64,000 bases of DNA from CAWCUK01 sp963798775 (GTDB lineage: Bacteria > Bacteroidota > Ignavibacteria > Ignavibacteriales > Ignavibacteriaceae), in assembly GCA_963798775.1 (NCBI GenBank), contig CAWCUK010000001.1, forward strand, positions 1,178,001 through 1,242,000. Direction: 5' to 3'. Below, one piece after another: positions 1-9,181 of the stretch. Under the pieces are notes generated by a model. It saw nothing but the letters and a program-made list of their open reading frames with translations, was not told the origin of the DNA and ran no database searches. The translations under genes were made by a program, and so were the position numbers. Numbering within the stretch: position 1 is the stretch's first letter; each line of letters starts with the position of its first letter.

Positions 1-1524
1 TTCCACGGGATTGTTTGAAAAATCGCTCGCGTTTATTTTTAACGGAATCGGTTTTCCGCCGTCAGCGAAATATTTATAAGGCGTAGTAGATAAAGTAAAA
101 TTTCCCCTGCTCACATTCACTATTTTCACCGGTGATATTTTTCTATTTAAACTATCACTTATTTCCGCCTCTATTATATATTGATAATCGGTATTGATAT
201 CTTCATCAATTTTATATTCGAAATCGAAATTTCCCTTTTTATCCAAATTTCCCGTTTGCTGAGAAACCAAATTTTTAATTTTGTAACCAAAATAATCATC
301 ATCATTAAAATTGTTGTAGAACCAATTGAAATCAGACCAGTACCACCAAGGCCTCCAGAAATATTGTTTATAAATATTTACCAGAACTTCTCCTTTAGAA
401 ACCGGAATGCCGTAAGAATATTCCGCGTTTATCTTCCCGGTTATAGTTTCGCCGCGCGAGTATTTCGTTTTCTCGGTTATAATTGATGATGAGAATGCCG
501 GCAGTTTATATTCCTCAACTTTGAAATTTCCGGAATAAATACTATAATTTTTTATGATGATTTTATAATTTCCTTCTTTAATATCGGCTGGTAAAATCAG
601 ACTATCGGCTGCACTTCCGTATTTATTTGTTTTAATTTCTTTTGTATAAATTATTTCATTTTGCGGCGAAGTTATAATTACATCTAAACTTTGGTTTGAT
701 GAATTTTCGCTAATTACATTTGTATTGCGGTGTAAGAAAACTTTGTAGAAAACTTTTTCTCCCGGTTTATACTCCGGTTTGTTTGTATAGATATAACATC
801 TATCATTCTTATCGGAGGTAATATGGTTTAAATTTCCTGCCGCAAAAACTATTTCATTTCCAACTTTTGCTGAAAGAGTGAAATTATCCTTTTGATTTAA
901 ACTTGAAATATTAAAAGAGGCTAACCCATTTTCATCCGCTGTTTTTTCTATTTTTTTATTTCCGATTGAAAGAATATAATTTGTTTTTTCTACAAAACTT
1001 CCTGTCTTTGAATTTGCCGCAAAAGCTATTAATTGATTTCCGCTTAATTTATAAATAAGAAAATAATTGCTAATAATAATAGGACAATAAGCAACTTGAT
1101 CATCTTTTGACGCTTGGAGAATATAGTAACCAGGTTCGTCTATTCTACCAACATCTACATTTCCTATTTTATTTGAATTAGGCGTTACAACTACCGCCGA
1201 CCATTTATAAACCGGTTCGATATATTTCTTAACGCTATCAACCGGGAGAATATCTACATAATTAAAACCTGCATTTTCCGAAGAAAAAAATTTTAGCGGA
1301 TCGGTTATTCTGATAAGTTGAAAATTGTAAACATGCTTTCCGTACAAGCCGGAAGCCAAATTTAGTGTAACAATACTTTGAGGAGAGTAAATGCTGTAGT
1401 TTGTAAGATAAAATGAAAAGCTGCTTTCATCGGTTTTTATTAAAGCTCCTGTAAAAAGCGGGAATAGTATAAATGATAAAAGCCAAAATTTAATTGCCGA
1501 AAAAAAATTGAATAACTGCACCAT
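1..1524 (-). CDS. Alpha-2-macroglobulin family protein, N-terminal part (runs off the window)
   Basis: An open minus-strand frame of 508 codons runs from an ATG at 1524 to the window edge without a stop. It begins with a hydrophobic signal or anchor segment (residues about 8-28). Around residue 240 it carries YTNKPEYKPGEKVFYKVFLH, the signature of the MG2 macroglobulin domain, followed by further beta-rich MG-type segments. Bacterial members are periplasmic protease traps or structural MG proteins; the thioester region, if present, lies outside the window. No lipobox cysteine is visible after the signal. A clear Shine-Dalgarno GGAGG lies about 5 bases before the ATG. The gene is divergent from the S9 peptidase at 1660. 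The family call is firm; whether it is an active protease trap cannot be judged from this half. Confidence 0.85.
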   Translation of the reverse strand, partial: MVQLFNFFSAIKFWLLSFILFPLFTGALIKTDESSFSFYLTNYSIYSPQSIVTLNLASGLYGKHVYNFQLIRITDPLKFFSSENAGFNYVDILPVDSVKKYIEPVYKWSAVVVTPNSNKIGNVDVGRIDEPGYYILQASKDDQVAYCPIIISNYFLIYKLSGNQLIAFAANSKTGSFVEKTNYILSIGNKKIEKTADENGLASFNISSLNQKDNFTLSAKVGNEIVFAAGNLNHITSDKNDRCYIYTNKPEYKPGEKVFYKVFLHRNTNVISENSSNQSLDVIITSPQNEIIYTKEIKTNKYGSAADSLILPADIKEGNYKIIIKNYSIYSGNFKVEEYKLPAFSSSIITEKTKYSRGETITGKINAEYSYGIPVSKGEVLVNIYKQYFWRPWWYWSDFNWFYNNFNDDDYFGYKIKNLVSQQTGNLDKKGNFDFEYKIDEDINTDYQYIIEAEISDSLNRKISPVKIVNVSRGNFTLSTTPYKYFADGGKPIPLKINASDFSNNPVE

Positions 1525-1659
1525 TATTCCTCCGATATTAATTTTAAACCATTCTCGGCTTAATAATTATTTTATGGCTTGCAGACAAATTATAATAATT
1601 CCGGTTTGATTATATGTTTTTGAGCAATTAAGTTTTATAATAAACTTTTTAGGAACATT

Positions 1660-3660
1660 ATGAAACAAACCATAACACTCTTCATTTCAATTATCTTTGT
1701 TTTATCTTCAATAATATTGATAACAAACGCGCAAACCGGGAATAAATCATTTACAATGAAAGATCAGCTAAATTTAAATGTCGCAAGAACTCCGGTTATT
1801 TCACCCGACGGCTCTAAAGTTTTATTCACGATAAGATCCGCGGATTTAAATCTTAGTAAATGGATAACTCAAATTTACATGCTGAATACAGGAAGCGGAA
1901 AATATTTTCAGTTTACAACGAATGGTGAAAGTTGTATAGATCCTAATTTTTCACCCGATCAAAAATGGATTACTTTCATTTCAGGAAGAGAATATTTTAA
2001 CAGAGAAACAAATTCTTTAGAATCAAATGCGTTACAACTCTGGAGTGCGCCTTCCGACGGCGGGGAAGCAATCAACTGGACTTTTCTCCCTACTGATATT
2101 GAAGAATACGCATGGTCTAATGATTCTAAAAAAATCGCAATTCTTTCCGAAGAATATAATGAGGAAAAAGCAGAACAGAAAGAAAAAAATAAAAAACATA
2201 AAATGGATGAGGAAGTTTTTCCCAAAACAAAACCGAATAAAGTGCTTCATATTTTTGATGTAAATTCTAAAAAAATCGTAAGTACTTATACTCTTGATGC
2301 GGGTGCCTTAAATATAAAATTTAATTCTGCCGGTGATGAAGTTGTTTATCAAACGAACAAAACCGGCGAATACGATGACGAACAGAAATATGATGTATAT
2401 TCAATAAACTTGGAAGGGAAAACTACACAGCTAACTTCCGCGAAAGGCCCTGAAACTTCTCCCGCGTTTTCACCGGATGATTCGCATATTGCATACATTT
2501 CACAAACTGTGCCCGATATTGAATTTGCCGAAACCGATTTAAACATTATGAATCCGGGAGGAAATTCAATTAAAAATTTAACCAAAGATTTTAATTATTC
2601 AGTTGCGGAATTTATTTGGCAGGATAAGAACACTATCCTTTTTACGGTAAAAGAAAGAACGGATCAGCAATTGTATTTAGTTGATGTTTCTTCAGGTTAC
2701 ATCAAAAAACTAAGCAGCGGCAATATGGTTATTTCCGGATTGTCTTTATCAAAGGACGGCAAATTATGTTATACAGCTGATTCAGGGAATACGCTTCCGG
2801 AAATTTTTGTTGACGGAAATAAAGTTTCAGATTTTACTAAGCAGCTTGATCAATATAATTTAGGTACGCAAGAGGTAATAACCTATAAAAGCTCGGACGG
2901 TAAATATGATATTGACGGAATATTATTTAAACCCGCCGGTTTTGATTCGAATAAAAAATATCCTTTTATCCTTACAGTACATGGCGGCCCTTACGGCGCG
3001 TTCCATAATACCTTTCTTCAATATTACGGAATAAAGGTTTTTAATGACAATGGCTATTTAGTTTTTGCGCCTAATCCAAGAGGCGGAAGCAATTATTCCG
3101 ATGAATTTTCTCAATCTGCCCGTTATGATTTGGGAGGAAATGATTATAATGATATTATGACCGGAGTCGATAAAATAATTTCAATGGGAATTGTAGATAC
3201 AAGCAGAATGGGAGTAACAGGCGGAAGCTACGGCGGTTATTTAACTAATTGGATTATTTCCCAGACGAATAGATTTAACGCGGCTGTTTCTATGTATGGC
3301 ATCTTCAGCTTCTTTACCGATTGGAGTAATTCCTGGCAGCCGAGTTTCGAAAAAATGTACTTCGGTTATTATTACTGGGAAAAACCTATAAACATGCAAA
3401 ATCTTTACGTCAATCGTTCGCCTGCTTTTTATGTTCAAAATATTTCTACTCCCACTTTAATTCTTCAAGGCGCTAAAGATGTTTATACAGATATTTCAAA
3501 TTCTCGGGAAATGTACCAGGCATTGCACGCCAGAAAAATTCCCGTTGAATTTGTTGTTTATCCGAGAGCGGGACATGGAATTAGAAATGAACCGAATCAA
3601 TATTTAAATTTAGTACATCGCGCGCTATCATGGTTTGAAAAATACATCCCGGTAAAATAA
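1660..3660 (+). CDS. S9 family (prolyl oligopeptidase / acylaminoacyl-peptidase type) serine peptidase
   Basis: The protein has 666 residues, a typical length for secreted S9 peptidases with an N-terminal propeller. Residues 1-25 form a signal peptide. Residues about 35-400 contain TolB-like propeller repeats with recurring SPDG/SPD motifs, interrupted by a Lys/Glu-rich insertion near 170-185. The C-terminal alpha/beta-hydrolase domain has the nucleophile elbow GGSYGGY with Ser523, and Asp607 (GAKD) and His639 (AGHG) complete the expected triad. The HGGP oxyanion motif is also present. It probably degrades peptides in the periplasm or outside the cell. An AGGA ribosome-binding site precedes the ATG. 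The divergent neighbour encodes an alpha-2-macroglobulin, a family of protease traps, but a functional link is only suggestive. Confidence 0.93.
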   Translation: MKQTITLFISIIFVLSSIILITNAQTGNKSFTMKDQLNLNVARTPVISPDGSKVLFTIRSADLNLSKWITQIYMLNTGSGKYFQFTTNGESCIDPNFSPDQKWITFISGREYFNRETNSLESNALQLWSAPSDGGEAINWTFLPTDIEEYAWSNDSKKIAILSEEYNEEKAEQKEKNKKHKMDEEVFPKTKPNKVLHIFDVNSKKIVSTYTLDAGALNIKFNSAGDEVVYQTNKTGEYDDEQKYDVYSINLEGKTTQLTSAKGPETSPAFSPDDSHIAYISQTVPDIEFAETDLNIMNPGGNSIKNLTKDFNYSVAEFIWQDKNTILFTVKERTDQQLYLVDVSSGYIKKLSSGNMVISGLSLSKDGKLCYTADSGNTLPEIFVDGNKVSDFTKQLDQYNLGTQEVITYKSSDGKYDIDGILFKPAGFDSNKKYPFILTVHGGPYGAFHNTFLQYYGIKVFNDNGYLVFAPNPRGGSNYSDEFSQSARYDLGGNDYNDIMTGVDKIISMGIVDTSRMGVTGGSYGGYLTNWIISQTNRFNAAVSMYGIFSFFTDWSNSWQPSFEKMYFGYYYWEKPINMQNLYVNRSPAFYVQNISTPTLILQGAKDVYTDISNSREMYQALHARKIPVEFVVYPRAGHGIRNEPNQYLNLVHRALSWFEKYIPVK

Positions 3661-3669
3661 ACTTCTTTT

Positions 3670-3703
3670 CCTCAGACTCCTAAGGCAAAAATGGAGTCTG
3701 AGG
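3670..3703. terminator. Perfect 11-bp inverted repeat downstream of the S9 peptidase
   Basis: The arms CCTCAGACTCC (3670-3680) and GGAGTCTGAGG (3693-3703) are perfectly complementary around a 12-base loop, starting 10 bases after the peptidase stop. There is no T-run after the hairpin on the plus strand, so it may be a weak or factor-assisted terminator or an mRNA-stabilising 3' hairpin. Confidence 0.5.
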
Positions 3704-3943
3704 AATAATCACATTTCACATTTCCAATGCACATTATCAATCTACAATTAAATCTTCTTGTCTAAGTTTTGAAACATTAATATTAAGAGAGGAAGCATAT
3801 TTCGACCAAAATACGATTTTATTCGATTATTTGGCAATATATTAAGCCGCCCTTAATAGTGAGAAGATTGATTGATAAAACTAAAGGGCAAAATTAACTT
3901 TGTAGTGTAAAAGTTATGTTAAACAAAAAGACGAGGTGTACAT

Positions 3944-4438
3944 TTGAAGTCCTTCACTAAAGTAGTAATTATTTTAGTTATGATATCAGTGGCAGGCTTT
4001 ACAATAGTTACAAAAGAAGAAACTAATATTAGAACTCCGGAATATTCATCAGTTACGAATCCGGATTTATCGGAAAATAATTCTGTAAATACTTCGCTAA
4101 TTAACTATATAGATAAAGGTGAAATGACCGCATCATGGTATGGTCCTCGTTTCCACGGAAAACTTACGGCAAACGGAGAATATTTTGATCAAGGCGCGTT
4201 CACCGCAGCACATAAAAAACTAAAATTCGGAACTTTATTAAAAATAACTAATCTCCGGAACAGTAAATCTGTAATAGTAAGGATAAACGATAGAGGTCCT
4301 TACATCAAAGGAAGACAATTAGATCTTTCAAAAGCCGCAGCCACACAACTTGGAATGCTGCATCGCGGAGTAATTAAAGTTGACGTTGAACAAATTAGCT
4401 TAAAAGGAGTCAACTTTCCGGTTATAACTTTAAATTAG
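3944..4438 (+). CDS. rlpA: RlpA-like double-psi beta-barrel protein
   Basis: This 164-residue protein has an N-terminal membrane segment (residues 5-21) and one RlpA-type double-psi beta-barrel. Visible motifs are ASWYG (63-67), GKLTANGE (72-79), TAAHKKLKFGT (87-97), VRINDRGP (112-119) and DLS (127-129). RlpA family members bind or cleave denuded septal peptidoglycan; this copy lacks a C-terminal SPOR domain and a lipobox cysteine, so it is probably anchored by its N-terminal helix. The start is a TTG at 3944 supported by GAGGTG a few bases upstream; the nearby ATG at 3916 is out of frame. A strong terminator follows, so it is probably transcribed alone. Confidence 0.88.
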   Translation: MKSFTKVVIILVMISVAGFTIVTKEETNIRTPEYSSVTNPDLSENNSVNTSLINYIDKGEMTASWYGPRFHGKLTANGEYFDQGAFTAAHKKLKFGTLLKITNLRNSKSVIVRINDRGPYIKGRQLDLSKAAATQLGMLHRGVIKVDVEQISLKGVNFPVITLN

Positions 4439-4460
4439 TTTAAGCCAAAATATTTACAGG

Positions 4461-4492
4461 AAGCCCGGTAATTTTATGCCGGGCTTTTTTTT
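4461..4492 (+). terminator. Rho-independent terminator after rlpA
   Basis: Stem AAGCCCGG (4461-4468) pairs with CCGGGCTT (4479-4486) and runs into eight T residues. It lies 22 bases after the rlpA stop. Confidence 0.92.
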
Positions 4493-4791
4493 GTTCGTAC
4501 ATTAAGAAATACTTAAATTGCACTTATACTTTGTTTGAAGAATAAAATTAAACCAAAATGGATTAAGGCCGCTTTTTCGGGTGTCTAAGTAGATTATACT
4601 AATTGCGAAAAAACAAATCGCTGCCGGCTTCCGAAGCATGCACTATTTTATTTATTAAACTTGCAAAACTTTATTTTAAAGAAGATGAAGTTAAACTTCG
4701 ATTGAAAGAATTGAGGGAAAAATAAAAACAAATTGCAGAAAATTTACCAAATTATCCGGTTATATAAGGATAAAATAAAACTTAGAAATAT
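4493..4791. other. Intergenic stretch with a possible decayed small reading frame
   Basis: Nothing recognised fills this interval. Plus-strand frame 4603-4725 reads as about 40 codons from a TTG, rich in Leu/Lys/Glu and predicted helical, then meets a TAA. It continues in frame for 13 more codons (ending NLPNYPVI) to a second TAA at 4765-4767. No ribosome-binding site is visible. It could be the tail of a lost gene; I do not recognise the family. Confidence 0.25.
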
Positions 4792-5346
4792 ATGAAAAAA
4801 TTAAATCTCGGCTGTGGAAAAGATATTAAAGAAGGATATATAAATCTTGATATTGTGGATTACGGCGGAAATATGATTCATGATATAAATAAATTTCCCT
4901 ATCCTTTTGAAGAAAATACTTTTGATGAAATATACGCATCGCATGTGTTAGAACATCTTGATAATTTTCATAATACTATAACCGAACTTTATCGCATACT
5001 AAAGCCGAATGGATTATTAATAGTTTACGTTCCTTTTTTTCTAAATACTAAATATTTCGGCGAGCCGGATCATAAAATTCCTTTTTCAATAAGATCATTT
5101 GATAATTATGAATATATAGAAAACCGGAAATTGAAATTTTATGAAAAATGGAAATTAAATCATCGCACTAATTATGAAGGGAAAGCACAGTTTGAGGTTT
5201 TGGAAAAGAGATTTATAACCTCACACTTCCCTATTCTAAAATGGATGGATTTTATTGTAAACATAGAACCGGTAATGTATGAAAGATTTTTCGCGGGAAT
5301 ATTTTCACCGGAAGAAGTTTATTTTAAACTGCGCGCAATTAAATAA
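4792..5346 (+). CDS. Class I SAM-dependent methyltransferase (Methyltransf_11 type)
   Basis: The protein has 184 residues, short for the fold but complete in its core motifs. NLGCGKD (5-11) is the SAM-binding motif I, HVLEHL (51-56) is characteristic of the Methyltransf_11 group, and LKPNG (70-74) is the usual post-motif turn. The C-terminal part (about 95-184) is aromatic and charged, as in small glycan or lipid methyltransferases. No neighbour hints at the substrate: the gene stands between the rlpA terminator and a convergent DUF423 gene whose stop codon directly abuts this one. No good Shine-Dalgarno site is visible. The substrate is unknown. Confidence 0.8.
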   Translation: MKKLNLGCGKDIKEGYINLDIVDYGGNMIHDINKFPYPFEENTFDEIYASHVLEHLDNFHNTITELYRILKPNGLLIVYVPFFLNTKYFGEPDHKIPFSIRSFDNYEYIENRKLKFYEKWKLNHRTNYEGKAQFEVLEKRFITSHFPILKWMDFIVNIEPVMYERFFAGIFSPEEVYFKLRAIK

Positions 5347-5712
5347 TTATTTAGCGGTTTTTATTCCATTCCAAATTAGCAGAAGCCAGCCGATCAGAAA
5401 AGAAAGTCCTCCGAAAGGAGTTATTATTGCGAACGCGGTAACTGCCGTAACAGCATATAAATAAAGTGAAAAGGAAAACAGAATAATTCCAACCGCGAAA
5501 AATGCTGCTGAGGAAAAAAAGTTTTTCCCGCTTAAAGCAATTGTAAGTAATACAACAGAATGAACCAATTGATAAGAAACTCCGGTTTTATAAATTTCCA
5601 GCATTTCTGGAGATAGTTGTGCTTTTAATCCATGCGCCCCGAAAGCGCCTAAAGCAACACCTAAAAAACCAAATATTCCACTGATTATTATCCAAAATTT
5701 TGAATTTTTCAT
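5347..5712 (-). CDS. DUF423 family small membrane protein
   Basis: This 121-residue protein has four predicted membrane helices. It carries the DUF423 signature near the N-terminus (GAFGAHGL, residues about 22-29) followed by the conserved YKTGVSYQLVHS segment. Members (such as E. coli YgdD) are inner-membrane proteins of unknown function. It is divergent from uvrB and convergent with the methyltransferase, so it is probably transcribed alone. Confidence 0.88.
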   Translation of the reverse strand: MKNSKFWIIISGIFGFLGVALGAFGAHGLKAQLSPEMLEIYKTGVSYQLVHSVVLLTIALSGKNFFSSAAFFAVGIILFSFSLYLYAVTAVTAFAIITPFGGLSFLIGWLLLIWNGIKTAK

Positions 5713-5850
5713 TTTTACCTTTAATCATTTTTTATTCTATTGATTTGCATTGAACACTACAATTAAAAATTACTAATTTATACAATTAATTTATATTTAT
5801 AATTTAAATAAAATAGCTTTTTTGTAAATACGCTATCTACTAGGAATTTT

Positions 5851-7866
5851 ATGAGAGATCAGTTTGAATTAATGTCTAATTATCAGCCTTCGGGCGACCA
5901 GCCGGAAGCAATTAAACAGTTAGTGGACGGAATAAACAAAGGTGAGAAATTTCAAACGCTATTAGGTGTAACCGGAAGCGGAAAAACATTTACTATTTCA
6001 AATGTTATTAAGCAGATAAATAAACCGACCCTTGTGATATCTCATAACAAAACTTTAGCGGCTCAATTATATTCGGAATTTAAAAGCTTCTTCCCTTCAG
6101 ACGCGGTAGAATTTTTTATTAGTTATTACGATTATTATCAACCTGAAGCTTACGTAGTTTCAAGCGATCTTTATATTGAAAAAGATTTTTCTATTAATGA
6201 AGAAATAGATAGGCTCCGTCTAAAAGCGACAACTTCTTTGATAGAAGGAAGAAAAGATGTAATGGTAATTGCCAGCGTTAGCTGTATATACGGAATTGGC
6301 GCGCCGCAGGAATACGCTAATCAAATTATCTTCTTTCACAAAGGTGAAACAATAAATCGTAAAAAACTTTTAAGAGAATTAATTGATATTCATTATGTAA
6401 GAAATGACGCCGAATTTACACGAGGAACATTTAGAGCTCGCGGCGATGTTATTGAAATTATTCCCGCTTATCAATATGAAGAAGCGGTAAGAGTAGAATT
6501 TTGGGGAGACGACATAGAGAAAATTTCTATAATAGATTCTGTAACCGGGGATGTAATTGAAGAAGTAGATTCGGCGGCAATTTATCCCGCCAAATATTTT
6601 GTTTCTAACCGGGAGCAAGTGCAAAAAGCAATTTTTAATATAGAGGAAGAACTAAGAGAGAGGTTAGAATTTTTTCGCTCGGAAGAAAAGTATTTAGAAG
6701 CGCAGCGATTGGAACAACGAACTCGTTTTGATATTGAAATGATGAAAGAAATAGGTTACTGTTCCGGGATTGAAAATTATTCCAGACATATGGACGGCAG
6801 GACACCCGGCTCGAGACCTTTTAATTTATTTGATTATTTTCCCAAAGATTTTCTTTTAATAATAGATGAATCTCATGTTACTATACCTCAATTAAGAGCA
6901 ATGTACAACGGTGACCGCGCAAGAAAACAAACTTTAGTTGAACACGGATTTCGGCTTCCTTCAGCGCTTGATAACCGGCCGATGAAATTTGAGGAGTTTG
7001 AAAGTCTTCTTAACCAAGTAATTTTTGTAAGCGCTACTCCGGGTGATTATGAGCTTGAAAAAAGCGGCGGAGTTGTAGTTGAACAAATTATTCGTCCCAC
7101 AGGACTTCTTGATCCTGAAATTGAGGTTAGGCCGATAAAAGGACAAATTGATGATTTAATCGGTGAAATTAGAAAGAGAATTATTAAAAATGAAAGAATA
7201 TTGGTTACAACTTTAACAAAAAAAATGGCTGAAGATCTTTCGGATTATTTAGATAAAATCGGCATAAACGTGCGTTATATTCATAGTGATATTGTTGCTT
7301 TGGAAAGAGTTGAAATACTTCGTGACCTCCGGCTGGGAGATTTTGACGTGCTCGTCGGCGTAAATCTTTTAAGAGAAGGACTTGATCTTCCCGAAGTATC
7401 GCTGGTTGCTATTATTGACGCTGATAAAGAGGGATTTTTAAGAAGTGAAAGATCCTTAATGCAGACAGCGGGACGAACAGCCCGTAATGTAAACGGGAAA
7501 GTAATTATGTACGCCGATAGAATTACAGAATCAATGCGGAAAACCATTGATGAAACGAACCGCCGAAGAGAAATTCAGCAGCAGTATAATGAAGAGCATA
7601 ATATTTCTCCCAAAACTATTTATAAAAGTATGGAAGAAATTATGAATTCTACTTCAATTGCCGATATAAGGAAAAAAGAAGAAAAAGATACTTTTTCATT
7701 TGCCAAAGTTGCCGAACCGGTACTTAAATATATGGATAATGATCAGAAGCAGGATTTAATTGAACAGCTTACACAGCAAATGCATCAAGCCGCTAAGGAT
7801 TTAGAATTTGAAAGAGCCGCTTCTTTACGAGATGAAGTAAATAGATTGAAGAAGATGATAAAATAA
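5851..7866 (+). CDS. uvrB: Excinuclease ABC subunit B
   Basis: UvrB is the helicase-like damage-verification subunit of nucleotide excision repair. The 671-residue product has the usual length. Visible features are Walker A GVTGSGKT (39-46), the beta-hairpin YYDYYQPEAY (92-101) that is inserted between DNA strands, the DEAD-like IDESH box, the helicase motif QTAGRTARN, and a C-terminal UVR motif (about 635-671) that contacts UvrA/UvrC. AGGA lies 6 bases before the ATG. No uvrA or uvrC is in the window. It appears monocistronic. Confidence 0.98.
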   Translation: MRDQFELMSNYQPSGDQPEAIKQLVDGINKGEKFQTLLGVTGSGKTFTISNVIKQINKPTLVISHNKTLAAQLYSEFKSFFPSDAVEFFISYYDYYQPEAYVVSSDLYIEKDFSINEEIDRLRLKATTSLIEGRKDVMVIASVSCIYGIGAPQEYANQIIFFHKGETINRKKLLRELIDIHYVRNDAEFTRGTFRARGDVIEIIPAYQYEEAVRVEFWGDDIEKISIIDSVTGDVIEEVDSAAIYPAKYFVSNREQVQKAIFNIEEELRERLEFFRSEEKYLEAQRLEQRTRFDIEMMKEIGYCSGIENYSRHMDGRTPGSRPFNLFDYFPKDFLLIIDESHVTIPQLRAMYNGDRARKQTLVEHGFRLPSALDNRPMKFEEFESLLNQVIFVSATPGDYELEKSGGVVVEQIIRPTGLLDPEIEVRPIKGQIDDLIGEIRKRIIKNERILVTTLTKKMAEDLSDYLDKIGINVRYIHSDIVALERVEILRDLRLGDFDVLVGVNLLREGLDLPEVSLVAIIDADKEGFLRSERSLMQTAGRTARNVNGKVIMYADRITESMRKTIDETNRRREIQQQYNEEHNISPKTIYKSMEEIMNSTSIADIRKKEEKDTFSFAKVAEPVLKYMDNDQKQDLIEQLTQQMHQAAKDLEFERAASLRDEVNRLKKMIK

Positions 7867-7887
7867 AAAAGGCTGTATAAAACAGCC
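7865..7887 (-). terminator. Terminator for the minus-strand lipoprotein gene
   Basis: GGCTGT and ACAGCC (7871-7876 and 7882-7887) form a hairpin followed on the minus strand by six T residues. It overlaps the end of uvrB and lies 15 bases past the stop of the lipoprotein gene at 7903. Confidence 0.75.
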
Positions 7888-7902
7888 GTCTATAAAATAA
7901 AT

Positions 7903-8328
7903 TTATTGTTTTACCAAAGTCGCGTTTTGAATATATAAAGTATCGGTTGAAAGATAAAAATTATAAACATAAGTAACGGCACCGGTATAATCAGAGCCTG
8001 TTTTAAAACCGGCAAAGGTAAATCCATTTGCGTTTGCTACAAGAGTTGAATCCGTATAAGTTCCGGAAATATTCCCGGTTGAACTAGTTGCCTGACGAAA
8101 ACTATTCTTATGGAAGAAAGATTCTAACGAAGCTTTTCCGGCTAATATATTATTTGAACCGTCAATATCTAAATTAACAATTAAACTGTCGCTGCTGTAA
8201 TAGCTTAACTTCCAGGTTCCGCTTATGTTATTGTTGTTTTGATTATTTGTCTCAACCGGATTATCGGATTTACTGCATCCAATAAAGAAAAACAGTAGCA
8301 ACGAAGAAAACAGCATAAATTTTTTCAT
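7903..8328 (-). CDS. Small lipoprotein, function unknown
   Basis: The protein has 141 residues. A hydrophobic signal ends in the lipobox FIGC with Cys18, followed by SKSDNPVE and an Asn-rich linker. The remaining roughly 100 residues (beginning SGTWKLSYY) look beta-rich and recall lipocalin-like or META-type lipoprotein domains, but I cannot assign a family. AGGAGA precedes the ATG. A terminator follows. The N-terminal tail closely resembles that of the lipoprotein at 62599-63369. Confidence 0.75.
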   Translation of the reverse strand: MKKFMLFSSLLLFFFIGCSKSDNPVETNNQNNNNISGTWKLSYYSSDSLIVNLDIDGSNNILAGKASLESFFHKNSFRQATSSTGNISGTYTDSTLVANANGFTFAGFKTGSDYTGAVTYVYNFYLSTDTLYIQNATLVKQ

Positions 8329-8346
8329 TATTTCTCCTACTTTTTT

Positions 8347-8368
8347 GGAATAATATTTTGATTATTCC
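8347..8368. repeat. Inverted repeat between truA and the lipoprotein gene
   Basis: GGAATAAT (8347-8354) and ATTATTCC (8361-8368) are perfect arms around a 6-base loop. There is no T-run on the minus strand, so this is not an obvious terminator for truA; it may be a leader hairpin or operator before the lipoprotein gene. Confidence 0.35.
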
Positions 8369-8379
8369 CCAATTTCATT

Positions 8380-9168
8380 CTAAAGGCCGTTAAAAATTTT
8401 AATCAACGGATTTATTTCCGTCCTTAACTTTTCTTCCTTATAAATTACTTGCTCAAGATATAAACCTGACGGCGGCGCGGTATATTTTGCCGGAACGTTG
8501 GATTTATTATTTAAATAAAATAGAATATCATCTTTGTTTTGCTTCCCTCTTCCAACCTCTACTAATACTCCAACAATACGCCGAACCATTTTCCAAAGAA
8601 AATGAGAACCGATTATTTTAATTATAATTAAATCTTCATCTTCTTTTAGTTTAACTTCCTCAATTAAAACTTTTGTAGATTTTTCTTCCTTATCATCGTC
8701 CGAGAAAGAATCAAAATCATGCATTCCTTCAAATAATTGCGCGGCACCGGCCATTGCCGTTACATCCAGCTTATCTTTAATCCACCATACATAATTTTTA
8801 CCAAAGGCAGTTCTTCTTTTAGATATTTGATAAATATAACTACGTGCAACCGCATCATGCCGCGCGTGAAATTTTGGATTAGCCTTTTCCACTTTCAGAA
8901 TATTAATATCGTGAGGAAGCTTATCATTCAACTTCATTCTGATAATCTCGGGAGCCAGCATTGTTTTAACTTCAAGATGAGCGACTTGTCTGAGTGCATG
9001 AACTCCGCTGTCTGTCCTGCCGGATCCTTGAATATCAAATTTTGCACCCGGAAAAACTTCACCGGCGGCTTTTAATAAAGTTCCCTGTACGGTTTTCGCA
9101 TTATTTTGTTTTTGCCAGCCGCTATATCGCGTACCTTCATATTCAAGTGAAAGTTTAAAACGTGCCAT
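8380..9168 (-). CDS. truA: tRNA pseudouridine(38-40) synthase
   Basis: TruA converts uridines 38-40 of the tRNA anticodon arm to pseudouridine. The 262-residue length is normal. The catalytic motif GRTDSGVHA places the nucleophile at Asp53, and the later HFLWKMVRRIVG segment is the conserved TruA second signature. It is the last gene of a queE-queD-truA run; queD ends 13 bases upstream. All three genes modify tRNA or make precursors for it. Confidence 0.96.
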   Translation of the reverse strand: MARFKLSLEYEGTRYSGWQKQNNAKTVQGTLLKAAGEVFPGAKFDIQGSGRTDSGVHALRQVAHLEVKTMLAPEIIRMKLNDKLPHDINILKVEKANPKFHARHDAVARSYIYQISKRRTAFGKNYVWWIKDKLDVTAMAGAAQLFEGMHDFDSFSDDDKEEKSTKVLIEEVKLKEDEDLIIIKIIGSHFLWKMVRRIVGVLVEVGRGKQNKDDILFYLNNKSNVPAKYTAPPSGLYLEQVIYKEEKLRTEINPLIKIFNGL

Positions 9169-9181
9169 TTAATTTTCTTTT

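Noticed and set aside
181..486. Plus-strand frame of 101 codons
   Set aside because: It lies antisense to the alpha-2-macroglobulin gene, which is open over the same bases and has a clear family signature; the plus frame has no ribosome-binding site.
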